NCBI GenBank assembly: GCA_963826035.1 | Contig: CAWGVZ010000015.1 | Location: 868,001 to 932,000 of the forward strand | Source of the DNA: Actinophytocola sp963826035 | GTDB taxonomy: Bacteria > Actinomycetota > Actinomycetes > Mycobacteriales > Pseudonocardiaceae | Direction: 5' to 3' | DNA length: 64,000 bases | Part shown: piece by piece, positions 15,763 through 24,706 of the stretch | Numbering within the stretch: position 1 is the stretch's first letter | How the letters are laid out: every line of letters begins with the position of its first letter | Notes under the pieces: generated by a model | Databases searched by the model: none | The model's input: only the letters and a program-made list of their open reading frames with translations | Told to the model about the DNA's origin: nothing | Translations under genes and position numbers: made by a program

Positions 15763-17532
15763 GTGCGGAGTGTGGTCGTCAGGTTGCTCGGGCCGTGGGA
15801 GGTCAACGCGGAGGACCGGCCCGTAGTCGTGCCCGCCGGCCGGTTGCGCGCGCTGCTCACCTCGCTCGCGCTGACCGCCGGCACACCCGTCGGGCTCGAC
15901 CTGCTGACCGAGCAGCTCTGGCCCGAGCGGCCGCCGGTCCGGGCGCGGAACACCCTGCACACCTACCTCGGCAGGCTGCGCAAGTTGCTCGGGCCCGGCG
16001 TCCTGCGCACCCACCCGGCCGGCGGCTACCTGCTCGACGCCGCGCAGGTGACGGTCGACGTGCACCGGTTCCGCGACCTGCTGGCCAGGGCGGACGCCGC
16101 CGACGACGCGGTGACCGAGCTGACGTCGCTGCGGGAGGCGTTGGCACTCTGGCGGGGCAGGCCGTTCGCGGACATGCACGACACGTGGCTCAACCGGGAG
16201 GTGCTGCCCCGACTCACCGAGGACTGGTTCGCCGCCACCGGCCGCCGCATCGACCTTGAGCTGGCCGCCGGCCGCCCGGAGCGACTCGTGGCCGAGCTGC
16301 GCGGCCTCACCAGCCGCTTCCCGACCAGGGAGGCACTGTGGCTGCGGCTGATCACGGCTCTGCACCTCGCCGGCCGGCGGGCCGAGGCACTCGCGGCCTA
16401 CCAGCACGTCCGCAGGGTGCTGTCGGACGAGCTCGGCATCGACCCGAGCGAGCAGTTGGTGGCCCTGCAGCGGACGGTCCTGCTCGACGGAACCGACGGC
16501 GGCGCGGTCGTCCCCGCCCCACGCCAGCTCCCGCACGCGGTGCCGGTGCTCACCGGCCGCGCCACCGAGCTGGCCGCCCTCGACACGGCGCTCGACCGGC
16601 TCGACGGGACCGCGCCGGTCATCGTCTCGATCGGCGGCCCACCGGGGGTCGGCAAGACCGCGCTGGCCGTGCACTGGGCGCACCGGGTCGCCCACCGGTG
16701 CCCCGACGGGGAGCTCTACCTGGACCTTCGCGGGCACGGCCCGGGGGAGCCGGTCGCGCCGGCCGAAGCGGCCGAGGCGCTGCTGCGCGCACTTGGCGTG
16801 CACAGCGACCTGGTGCCGGACGACCCCGAGGCGCGGTACGCCGCGCTGCGGACCGCCATGGCCGGACGGCGGGTGCTGGTCCTGCTCGACGGCGCCCGTG
16901 ACTCCGACCAGGTCCGTCCGCTGCTGCCCGGCACGTCCGCGCTCGTGGTGGTCACGAGCCGCAACCAGCTGCGCGGGCTGTCCGTGCGGAACGGCGCGCA
17001 CCGGGTGACCGTCGGCGGGCTGGCCCCCGAGGAGTCGCTGGAGCTGCTCGCGTCGGCCGTCGGCGCCGCGCGGGTGGCCGCGGAGCCCCGCGCGGCACGG
17101 CGGCTGGCGGAACTGTGCGACCACGTGCCGCTGGCGCTGGCGATCGCGGCGGAACGCGTGCACCGGGCCGACACCCTCGCCGAGGTCGCCGCCGCGCTGG
17201 AGGGGGCGCGACTGGACGCGCTCACCAGCGGCGACGACGATCCCCACAGCGACGTGCGGGCCGCGCTGTCGTGGTCCTACCGGGTGCTCGGAACCGAGGC
17301 CGCGACGATGTTCCGGGTGCTCGGCTCGTACCCGGCGGGCGAGGTGGAGGCGAGGGCGGCCGCCGCGGGCGTGCCGGTCGCGGCGGCGCTCGACCAACTC
17401 GTGGCGGAGCACCTGGTGGTGCGGCGGCCGTCGCACCACTACGCCATGTCCGACCTGATTCGCCGGTACGCCGAGGAACTCGCCGCCACCGTGTCCACAT
17501 CGGACCTGCCGGTGGCGGCGGGGACCGCGTGA
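15763..17532 (+). CDS. AfsR/SARP-family transcriptional regulator with NB-ARC ATPase domain
   Basis: This 589-residue protein has an OmpR-like winged helix (about 1-95; ARNTLHTYLGRLRKLLG), a bacterial transcriptional activation domain (about 100-245) and an NB-ARC-type ATPase with P-loop GGPPGVGKTAL. It would bind direct repeats near -35 elements and activate pathway genes. The C-terminal TPR region found in full AfsR is absent. The start is GTG at 15763. It could control the neighbouring Cys-rich peptide locus or a cluster elsewhere; no binding site was identified. Confidence 0.85.
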   Translation: MRSVVVRLLGPWEVNAEDRPVVVPAGRLRALLTSLALTAGTPVGLDLLTEQLWPERPPVRARNTLHTYLGRLRKLLGPGVLRTHPAGGYLLDAAQVTVDVHRFRDLLARADAADDAVTELTSLREALALWRGRPFADMHDTWLNREVLPRLTEDWFAATGRRIDLELAAGRPERLVAELRGLTSRFPTREALWLRLITALHLAGRRAEALAAYQHVRRVLSDELGIDPSEQLVALQRTVLLDGTDGGAVVPAPRQLPHAVPVLTGRATELAALDTALDRLDGTAPVIVSIGGPPGVGKTALAVHWAHRVAHRCPDGELYLDLRGHGPGEPVAPAEAAEALLRALGVHSDLVPDDPEARYAALRTAMAGRRVLVLLDGARDSDQVRPLLPGTSALVVVTSRNQLRGLSVRNGAHRVTVGGLAPEESLELLASAVGAARVAAEPRAARRLAELCDHVPLALAIAAERVHRADTLAEVAAALEGARLDALTSGDDDPHSDVRAALSWSYRVLGTEAATMFRVLGSYPAGEVEARAAAAGVPVAAALDQLVAEHLVVRRPSHHYAMSDLIRRYAEELAATVSTSDLPVAAGTA

Positions 17533-17584
17533 TGTTGGTCAACGTCAGTTACTCGCGCGACGGTGACGGGGTCATGCTGTTGCG

Positions 17585-18376
17585 GTGAACCGTTATCTGC
17601 TCGACAACCGCCGCCCGGAAGCGGGCGAAAGGTTCGCGGCGCTCGCCGAACTGTTCGATCCATGGACGTTCCGCCACCTGGACGACTTAGGACTCGGCGA
17701 CGGATGGCGGTGTTGGGAGGTCGGTGCCGGCGGCGTCTCGGTACCGCACGGCCTGGCGAAGCGCGTGGAACCCAGCGGCCGGGTGCTGGCCACCGACATC
17801 GACGTATCGTGGACCGAGCCTGCGGCAGGCGGTGTGCTGGAAGTACGTCGGCACGACGTGACAACCGACCCGCCGCCGGCGGAGACGTTCGACCTGGTCC
17901 ACGCTCGGCTGGTGCTGGTCCACCTGAAGGATCGCGCGGCCGCGCTGCGGGTCATGATCGATGCGCTCCGGCCTGGCGGCTGGCTGGTGATCGAGGATGC
18001 GGACCCCTCGCTGCAGCCGCTTGCCTGTCCGGACGAGCGCGGCCCCGCCGAGGAGCTGGCGAACCGGCTGCGTACTCGAATCCGCTCGCTGATGGCCGAG
18101 CGTGGTGCGGACCTCGCGTACGGTCGCACGCTGCACCGGCTGCTGCGTGAGTCGGACCTGGCGGACGTCAGCGCGGAGGCTTACTTCCCGATCGGATCAC
18201 GCGCCTGCACCATTCTGGAAGCGGCCACGATCCAGCACGTTCGCGACCAGCTGCTGGCCGCCGAACTGGCGACCCCCGAGGAGATCGAGACACACCTCGC
18301 GAACCTCGCCGGCGGCGACCTACACCTCATGCTCGCACCGATGATCACCGCATGGGGCCGTAAGCCGACGACCTGA
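17585..18376 (+). CDS. SAM-dependent class I methyltransferase
   Basis: This 263-residue protein has the Rossmann SAM-binding pattern: WRCWEVGAGGVSVP (motif I), ATDIDVSW (motif II acidic end), FDLVHARLVLVHL (motif IV) and LRPGGWLVIEDAD (motif post-III). It transfers a methyl group to an unknown small molecule. The start is GTG, 52 bases after the SARP gene, so they may be co-transcribed. It contains a TTA codon (near 17685), suggesting bldA-dependent translation. Confidence 0.75.
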   Translation: MNRYLLDNRRPEAGERFAALAELFDPWTFRHLDDLGLGDGWRCWEVGAGGVSVPHGLAKRVEPSGRVLATDIDVSWTEPAAGGVLEVRRHDVTTDPPPAETFDLVHARLVLVHLKDRAAALRVMIDALRPGGWLVIEDADPSLQPLACPDERGPAEELANRLRTRIRSLMAERGADLAYGRTLHRLLRESDLADVSAEAYFPIGSRACTILEAATIQHVRDQLLAAELATPEEIETHLANLAGGDLHLMLAPMITAWGRKPTT

Positions 18377-18446
18377 CGTCGGGCATGTGTGTCGCGTCAC
18401 GTCGCGTGGTGTCACGTTTCGGCGGGTGCGCGGTGTCTTGGGAGGT

Positions 18447-19634
18447 ATGTCTGAGCACAGCACGCCACGCAGCAAGGTTGTCGTAATCGGTGGTGGTTAC
18501 GCCGGAACAGTCGCGGCCAACCGGCTGCGGTTGCGAACCGACGTGGACATCACGCTGGTCAATCCCCGCCCGACGTTTGTCGATCGGGTCCGGTTGCACC
18601 AGTTCGTGGCCGGCACCGGTGAGGCCGAGGTGGACTACGGCACGCTGCTCGGCGAGGGTGTCCGGTTGGTCGTCGACAGCGCCACGCGTATCGACACGTC
18701 CGCCCGCCTGGTGGAGCTGGGGTCGGGCAGCGCGCTGGACTACGACTACGTCATCTACGGGGTCGGCAGTACCGGGGCGACGCCGTCGGTGCCCGGTGCG
18801 GCCGAGTTCGCGTTTCCTGTGGCCGAGTTCGAGTTCGCGCGGCGGCTGCGCACCAGGCTGGCGGAACTGCCACCCGATGCTCCGGTCACCGTGGTCGGCG
18901 GCGGGTTGACCGGCATCGAGACCGCGGCCGAGCTGGCCGAGCGAGGACGCGCGGTCACGCTGGTGTGTGGCACGACCCTGGTGCCGACGTTCGGATCACG
19001 GGGTCGCCGGTCCATCGCCAAGTGGCTGTCCCGGCACGGTGTCACCGTGCTCGAGGCCGACGGGGTGACCGAGGTCCGGACGGACGCGATCGTGCTCGCC
19101 GGCGGCGCCGTGCGGCCGAGCGCACTCACCATCTGGGCGACGGGATTCGGCGTGCCCGAGCTGGCTCGGGTCAGCGGGTTGCGCACCGACGCGCTCGGTC
19201 GGCTGCTCACCGACGAGACGCTGACCAGCGTCGACGACGACCGTGTCGTCGCGGCGGGCGACGCCGCGGCGCCGTCGGGCCAGGCGCTGCGGATGAGCTG
19301 CTATGCCGCCGGGCCACTGGGCGCGCAGGCTGCCGACACCGTGCTGAGCCGCATGGCGGGGACCGAGCCGGCGGTGCTGCGCCTGGCGTTCTCGGGGGCG
19401 TGCGTCAGCCTGGGGCGGCGCAGCGCCGTCCGCCAACTCGCCGGCAAGGACGACAGCCCGGTGAACGTCTACATCGGCGGCCGGGCAGGCGCGGCGATCA
19501 AGGAGTTGACCTGCAAGCTCGGCGTGTTGAAGGTTCGCCGCGAGGCCCGCAAGCCGGGTTCGCTGATCTGGCCCAAGGGCGGCCCGCGTCCCGAGCAGCC
19601 GGCCACCGCCGAGCCCGGAGGCACGTCGCTGTGA
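18447..19634 (+). CDS. NAD(P)/FAD-dependent pyridine nucleotide-disulfide-type oxidoreductase
   Basis: This 395-residue protein resembles type II NADH dehydrogenase and AIF-like enzymes. It has the FAD motif VVIGGGYAGTVAANRL, the NAD(P) motif VTVVGGGLTGIETAAEL and a C-terminal FAD contact VVAAGDAAAPSG. GGGAGG precedes ATG 18447. It overlaps the ECF sigma factor gene (CTGTGA). ECF41 sigma factors are typically encoded next to oxidoreductase, epimerase or decarboxylase genes that they control, so this is the expected partner. A weak TGTCACG-N17-TGTC resembling an ECF41 promoter lies at 18410-18437. Confidence 0.8.
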   Translation: MSEHSTPRSKVVVIGGGYAGTVAANRLRLRTDVDITLVNPRPTFVDRVRLHQFVAGTGEAEVDYGTLLGEGVRLVVDSATRIDTSARLVELGSGSALDYDYVIYGVGSTGATPSVPGAAEFAFPVAEFEFARRLRTRLAELPPDAPVTVVGGGLTGIETAAELAERGRAVTLVCGTTLVPTFGSRGRRSIAKWLSRHGVTVLEADGVTEVRTDAIVLAGGAVRPSALTIWATGFGVPELARVSGLRTDALGRLLTDETLTSVDDDRVVAAGDAAAPSGQALRMSCYAAGPLGAQAADTVLSRMAGTEPAVLRLAFSGACVSLGRRSAVRQLAGKDDSPVNVYIGGRAGAAIKELTCKLGVLKVRREARKPGSLIWPKGGPRPEQPATAEPGGTSL

Positions 19635-20527
19635 CCACGGACGAGCACGCCGAGCGGTTCACCCTGTTGCGGCCGCTGTTGTTCACGATCGTCTACGAGA
19701 TCCTCGGCTCGGCGACCGAAGCCGACGACGTGCTGCAGGACAGCTATCTGCGGTGGGCCGGGGTGGACCTCGCGACGGTGCGGGACACCAAGTCGTATCT
19801 CGCGCGGCTGGTGACCCGGCAGGCGCTCAACGCGGTGCGGGCGAACTCGCGCCGGCGTGAGGACTACGTCGGCCCGTGGTTGCCCGAGCCGCTGCTGCTC
19901 GACGAGCACGACCCGTCGACCGATCTGGTGCTGGCCGAGTCGGTGTCCATGGCGATGCTCGTGCTGCTCGAAACACTCACCCCCGACGAGCGTGCGGTGT
20001 TCGTGCTGCGTGAGGTGTTCGGCTTCGAACACGGCGACATCGCCGCCGCGGTGGGAAAACCCGTGGCGACCGTACGGCAGGTGGCCCACCGCGCCCGTGC
20101 GCATGTGCGGGCGCGGCGCAGGCGCTTCGAGCCCTCCGACCTCGCGACGACCGCACGGATCACCGACCAGTTCATGACCGCGGCCACCACGGGTGACCTG
20201 GAAGGCCTGCTGGCGCTGTTGGCGCAGGACGCCACCTGGACAGCCGACGGCGGCGGCAAGACCACCGCGGCGCGCCGGCCGGTGGTGGGCGCGGACGCGG
20301 TGGCCGCGTGCATCGTGGGTCTTTTCCGTACGGGGCAACGGATTCCGGACCTGCGGATCGAGATGGTCAACTGCAACAACGCACCCGCGCTGGTCGCCTA
20401 CCGCGGCGACCACCTGGAAGGCGTCTTCCTGATCGAGATCAGCGACGGCGAGATCACCAACCTCTACGCCGTCCGCAACCCGGACAAGCTCCTCGCTGTG
20501 ACGGTGCCACGCCGGATCAGCCGGTAG
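19631..20527 (+). CDS. ECF41-type RNA polymerase sigma factor with SnoaL-like C-terminal domain
   Basis: This 298-residue protein has sigma region 2 (IVYEILGSATEADDVLQDSYLRW), region 4 (ALLETLTPDERAVFVLREVFGF-type) and a C-terminal ~110-residue SnoaL/NTF2-like domain (from about ITDQFMTAATTGDL). That domain is the hallmark of the ECF41/SigJ group, where it tunes activity in place of an anti-sigma factor. The GTG start overlaps the stop of the oxidoreductase gene. It is likely autoregulatory and drives the oxidoreductase gene. Confidence 0.88.
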   Translation: MTTDEHAERFTLLRPLLFTIVYEILGSATEADDVLQDSYLRWAGVDLATVRDTKSYLARLVTRQALNAVRANSRRREDYVGPWLPEPLLLDEHDPSTDLVLAESVSMAMLVLLETLTPDERAVFVLREVFGFEHGDIAAAVGKPVATVRQVAHRARAHVRARRRRFEPSDLATTARITDQFMTAATTGDLEGLLALLAQDATWTADGGGKTTAARRPVVGADAVAACIVGLFRTGQRIPDLRIEMVNCNNAPALVAYRGDHLEGVFLIEISDGEITNLYAVRNPDKLLAVTVPRRISR

Positions 20528-20557
20528 CGCCAAATCTTCGACTGACGGGAAACCGAG

Positions 20558-21568
20558 ATGCTCACTCAAACGACCGAAACTCTCCAGCACGTGACCGGCG
20601 AGAAGCCGGCCACCGTCGCACGAACCGGCTGGAGTCGGATCCGCCCCATCGTCTTCTGGGCCACCACGTTCGCCATCGTCGTCGAGCTGGTCGCCGGATC
20701 GGTGTGGAACCTCGTGCCGATCGACTGGATCGACGCCCAGTTGCGCCATCTGGGATACCCGGACTTCTTCGCCTACATTCTCGGCGCGTGGCAGGTCGCC
20801 GCGGCGGTCGCGATCATCGTGCCCGGGTTCCCGCTGATCAAGGAATGGGCGTACGTCGGTGGTTTCTTCCTGTGGTCGGGCGCGGTGGCCTCGCACCTGA
20901 CCGTCGGAGACGGACCTTCGATGTGGGGACCGCCGCTGGGGTTCGCGGTGTGCGCCATCGTGTCGTGGGCGCTGAGGCCGGCCGACCGCCGGCTGCCGCA
21001 GACGCGGCCGCGTCGGGACCGCGCCGCCGACGCTGGACAGGATGGGGCAGGTTCTCGCGCTTGGGCCGTGTCGATCGGGCTCCTCGTCGTCCTGTACGCA
21101 GGTTCGATCCTGACGCTGCCCGCGGTCGACGACGCCATGCGCGAGCGGGCAGTCGAGCTCGGCTGGATCGAACCAGAGACACACGCAGAAGGCCAGGTCG
21201 AAGTCCTCGAGCTCAAGGTGGAGAACAATCAGTACGCGGCTCTCGATCTCAACCAAGCGGGGGTGAGCCTAGGTGACACGGACGTCTACTCCGGTAACGC
21301 GATAATGGACGGACGCCGAGTGGGACACGGTGGCGGCTCCTGCCAGGTCACGCATGTCGATGGCGACAACGTCACCATGCAGTGCTTGCTCACCATGGAA
21401 CTGGAGCGCGGATCCGTAACACTGCAGTCCCAGTGGACAAGAGGCGCAAGCCCACTCGACATGGCCGTCACCGGCGGTACCGGCGCATACCGTAACGCGC
21501 GGGGCACTGTCCGCTTCTGGGACATCGCAACCCCGAACGAGCGAGTGCGTGCCGAAATAATCCACTGA
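20558..21568 (+). CDS. DoxX-like membrane domain fused to an allene-oxide-cyclase/dirigent-like beta-barrel
   Basis: Residues ~25-150 contain four hydrophobic helices with the DoxX-like pattern (GYPDFFAYILGAWQVAAAVAIIVPGFPLIKE-type). After a charged linker and one more membrane helix (about 168-188), residues ~210-336 form a barrel pattern: SLGDTDVYSGNAI, CQVTHVDGDNVTMQC and LDMAVTGGTGAYRNARGTVRF. That is the allene oxide cyclase/dirigent-like signature. The membrane half suggests a quinone or redox role; the barrel would bind a small hydrophobic ligand outside the membrane. The fusion could be a real chimera or a gene merger. It lies 30 bases after the ECF41 gene. Confidence 0.65.
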   Translation: MLTQTTETLQHVTGEKPATVARTGWSRIRPIVFWATTFAIVVELVAGSVWNLVPIDWIDAQLRHLGYPDFFAYILGAWQVAAAVAIIVPGFPLIKEWAYVGGFFLWSGAVASHLTVGDGPSMWGPPLGFAVCAIVSWALRPADRRLPQTRPRRDRAADAGQDGAGSRAWAVSIGLLVVLYAGSILTLPAVDDAMRERAVELGWIEPETHAEGQVEVLELKVENNQYAALDLNQAGVSLGDTDVYSGNAIMDGRRVGHGGGSCQVTHVDGDNVTMQCLLTMELERGSVTLQSQWTRGASPLDMAVTGGTGAYRNARGTVRFWDIATPNERVRAEIIH

Positions 21569-21709
21569 CCGCTGTGATACGTCGACGGGCGTCCGCCGCA
21601 AGGGCCTCCTTGTCAAGTGTTGTTCAAGTGGGGAATTTCCCAACAGTTCGTTGACGCATGTTTGTGGCACTGCAACGATCCCCGCAGTCTCATGGAGAGG
21701 GCACATCAC

Positions 21710-22447
21710 ATGCGAAGACTGTTGTACCTGTTATCCGCCTTGGTGTTGGCCATCGCGGGCACGGTGACCGCGAGCATGGTCAGCCCGGCAGTAGCCGCGG
21801 CCGATGGTTGCTACACCTGGGAACGGACGCTCCGGGAGGGTATGCGCGGCAGTGACGTGACCGAGCTGCAGATCCGTGTGGCTGGCTGGGTCGCGTCGGG
21901 TGAGAACCTGGTGCTCGACGGTGAGTTCGGACAGGCTACTGCTCGGGCGGTGGAGCGGTTCAAGGATGCCTACGGTCTGAACAGTGACGGTGTCGCGGGG
22001 CCTGACGTGTTCGAGAAGATCTATGCGTTGCAGGACAATGACTGTACGCCGATTCACTTTGCGTACAGCGAGATGGACGACAACTGCGGCGCGAACAACT
22101 TCAACGGCGGCAGGGTGTCCGCGGCGGCCGCGAAGCGGAACACGCTGCGCATGATGTGGCAGTTGGAAGCGATGCGCCACAAGCTGGGCGACCGGTCGAT
22201 GGTCGTCAGCATCTCGTTCCGGAGCGTGTCCTGTAACGAGTCGGTGAATGGCCATCCGGACAGTAGGCACGTGTACGGACAGGCCACGGACTTCAGCACC
22301 GCCAGTGGTCCGACACTGTGTCAGATGTACCACGCGGCCAAGACGTCCGGTTTCGAGGAGATCCTCGGCCCGGGCTACCCGGGCCACAGCACCCACACCC
22401 ATGTGGCGAACGATCCCATTCGCACGTGGAGCGCACCGAACTGCTGA
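21710..22447 (+). CDS. Secreted D-Ala-D-Ala carboxypeptidase (M15) with peptidoglycan-binding domain
   Basis: The signal peptide (about residues 1-29) is followed by a PGBD_1 peptidoglycan-binding domain (REGMRGSDVTELQ, LDGEFGQATARAVERFK) and an M15A zinc peptidase domain. Its zinc ligands lie in SRHVYGQATDFS (His, Asp) and HSTHTHVA (His). It resembles Streptomyces albus G-type carboxypeptidase and trims cell-wall peptides. The ATG at 21710 follows GGAGAGG. The signal peptide contains a TTA codon. No operon partner is evident. Confidence 0.88.
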   Translation: MRRLLYLLSALVLAIAGTVTASMVSPAVAAADGCYTWERTLREGMRGSDVTELQIRVAGWVASGENLVLDGEFGQATARAVERFKDAYGLNSDGVAGPDVFEKIYALQDNDCTPIHFAYSEMDDNCGANNFNGGRVSAAAAKRNTLRMMWQLEAMRHKLGDRSMVVSISFRSVSCNESVNGHPDSRHVYGQATDFSTASGPTLCQMYHAAKTSGFEEILGPGYPGHSTHTHVANDPIRTWSAPNC

Positions 22448-22538
22448 TCGCACCATCGCACGCTTCGCGGGGCCCGGGCCCCGCGAAGCGTGCGCGGTAT
22501 CTGCTGGACCGCGGGCCTGACCCGATAGCGTCAGGGGC

Positions 22539-24614
22539 ATGGTGTCTCGCCGGACGAAGGGGTGGCTGCTGGTCGCCGGTGTCGCTGTCGTGGGCGGGGC
22601 GGTCGGGGTGCTGGCCGGCTTTATGTTCGGCGACCGGCTGGCCGGCGCGGTCACGGGTGTGGTGCTCGTGGTGCTTGGGGTGTTCGGTGCTCGTGGGCGG
22701 GTGCTGGTCGACCGTGGGGCCGAGGTCCGGACGGCGTTGCCGGACCAGGTGCTCGGCGGCCGGCTACAGCGTGTCCGTGAGCTGAGGGATCCTGTGTTGC
22801 TGGGCGCGCATCCCGCCGCGTGGGACGGGAGTGGCCAGGTGCCGACGTATGTGGCACGCGATGTGGACGACCGGGTCGACGAGGCCGTGCGGGCCGGCGG
22901 GTTCGTGTTGTTGTCCGGTGAGTCGACCGCGGGGAAGACGCGCGTGGCCTACGAGGCGATGCGGCGGGTGCTGCCCGATCACCACTTGGTCGCGCCCGTG
23001 TCGCGTGAGGCCGTGCGGACGGTGGTGGAGACGGTCGTCGACCAGCGGCGGTGTGTCGTGTGGCTGGACGATGTGGAGCGGTTCTTCGGTGCGCACGGGC
23101 TGACCGTGCCGCTGCTGGACCGGATGCTCGCCGCGGACGCCGTGGTCATCGGCACGATTCGCGTCGGTGAGCTGGACCGGTTCGGCGCCCGCCACGAGGC
23201 CGACAGCGACGACCGGGACGGCTGGCGGGCGGCCCGCGAGGTGTTGCGGCGGGCCGTCGAGATCCCGCTGCCGAGGCGGTGGAGCGGGCCGGAGCTGGAC
23301 CGGGCCAGCAGGTCAACCGACCAACGCGTGCGCTCCGCGTTGCGCATGACCGGCACGTTCGGGCTCGCCGAGCTGCTCGCCGACGGGCCGGAGCTGGCAC
23401 GCGACTGGCAGAACGGGTGGCGGCCAGGTGGCCACCCGCGTGGCGCTTCCCTCGTCGCGGCGGCGGTCGACTGCCGCCGCGCCGGAGTCAGCGACCCGGT
23501 GCCGGTCGAGCTGCTCGCCGAACTGGCCGAGCACTACCTCGACGCCCGCGGCGGCGACACCCTGCGCCCGGAAGGCTTGGCCGACGCCACCAGCTGGGCG
23601 CGGAAGCCGGCTCGCGGCGCCAGCAGCCTGCTGATCCCCGCCGGCGACGACCGCGTCCTCGCGTTCGACTACCTCATCGACCTCGCGACCGACCCGGTGC
23701 CCGTGCCCGTGTGGCTCGGCGTCGTGGCCTGGTGCTCGCCCGAGCAGGCGCTGGGTGTTGGCATCACGGCCCGCCGGATCGCCCGGTTCGAGGTGGCGGA
23801 GGCGGCGTTCGAGAAGGCCGCCTCGGCGGACGTGCCTGGTGCGACGGCCGCCCTCGCCGAGGTGATCGGCTCCGGCCATGAGCTGGGGCGGGCGGTCGAC
23901 CTGGTGACCGAGGCACTGCGGGGCATGAGTCCGGACGATCGGGAGACCTTGCGGCTGCGCGGCATGCTCGCCCGTTTCACCCACAAGAGCGGCAGGACAC
24001 GCAAGGCCGGCCGGATGTTCGCCGAGCTGCTCACCGACTGCCACGCCCGGCTCGGCCCGGATCACCCCGACACGTTGGAGAACCGGCTGCAGGCGGCCGT
24101 CCAGCTCGGCGAGGGCAAGTCACACGACGAGGCCGTGCGTCGGCTCGCCGAACTGGTCGAGGACAACACGCGTGCGCTCGGACCCGACCACCACGAGACG
24201 CTGCGGGCCCGGCACCTGCATGCCACCTGGGTGGGCCGGGGTGGTGACCGGTCGTGTGCGTTGGAGCTGTTCACGGCCCTGCTCGCCGACCGGCTGCGGG
24301 TGCAGGGCCCCGACCACGCGAACACGCTCAGCACCCGCTTCTACATCGCCGTGTGGACCGACAGCGTGGACCGCACCATCGAGCTGTTCACCGAGCTGCT
24401 GCCCGACAGCACCCGGGTGCTGGGTGAGCACCACCCGCACACGTTGTCGATCCGCTTCCGCCTCGGGATCGTGGCTCGCGGCGCCGGCCGGCTCGATCTG
24501 GCGGCCGAGCAGTTCGAGATCGTGCGTCGGGAGTGGACGAAACGGTACGGCCCGGACAGTGACCAGGCGTACCGGATCGAGGGCCTCATCGCCGGGCTCG
24601 CAACGACGGCATGA
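22539..24614 (+). CDS. Membrane-anchored P-loop ATPase with tetratricopeptide repeats
   Basis: This 691-residue protein has two N-terminal membrane helices (about 7-50), then a P-loop domain with LLSGESTAGKTRVAY (Walker A) and RCVVWLDDVERF (Walker B). C-terminal TPR-like repeats of ~42 residues follow, with DRLRVQGPDHANTLSTR-type units. Similar actinobacterial proteins are annotated only as TPR proteins and resemble STAND-type signalling ATPases. The role is unknown; it may sense or assemble a complex at the membrane. It is a single gene. Confidence 0.7.
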   Translation: MVSRRTKGWLLVAGVAVVGGAVGVLAGFMFGDRLAGAVTGVVLVVLGVFGARGRVLVDRGAEVRTALPDQVLGGRLQRVRELRDPVLLGAHPAAWDGSGQVPTYVARDVDDRVDEAVRAGGFVLLSGESTAGKTRVAYEAMRRVLPDHHLVAPVSREAVRTVVETVVDQRRCVVWLDDVERFFGAHGLTVPLLDRMLAADAVVIGTIRVGELDRFGARHEADSDDRDGWRAAREVLRRAVEIPLPRRWSGPELDRASRSTDQRVRSALRMTGTFGLAELLADGPELARDWQNGWRPGGHPRGASLVAAAVDCRRAGVSDPVPVELLAELAEHYLDARGGDTLRPEGLADATSWARKPARGASSLLIPAGDDRVLAFDYLIDLATDPVPVPVWLGVVAWCSPEQALGVGITARRIARFEVAEAAFEKAASADVPGATAALAEVIGSGHELGRAVDLVTEALRGMSPDDRETLRLRGMLARFTHKSGRTRKAGRMFAELLTDCHARLGPDHPDTLENRLQAAVQLGEGKSHDEAVRRLAELVEDNTRALGPDHHETLRARHLHATWVGRGGDRSCALELFTALLADRLRVQGPDHANTLSTRFYIAVWTDSVDRTIELFTELLPDSTRVLGEHHPHTLSIRFRLGIVARGAGRLDLAAEQFEIVRREWTKRYGPDSDQAYRIEGLIAGLATTA

Positions 24615-24706
24615 CAGTGCCACCCCCTAGGTAGAGCCGATTGGGTGCGCCTAGGCACGGCTCAACGGCGGTTGATCACCATCCCCTTGGCCCACACCAT
24701 TGATCA

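Noticed and set aside
18410..18437. ECF41-type promoter TGTCACG-N17-TGTC
   Set aside because: It fits the consensus only partly and would start transcription almost at the ATG of the oxidoreductase gene, so it is noted there but not listed as a feature.
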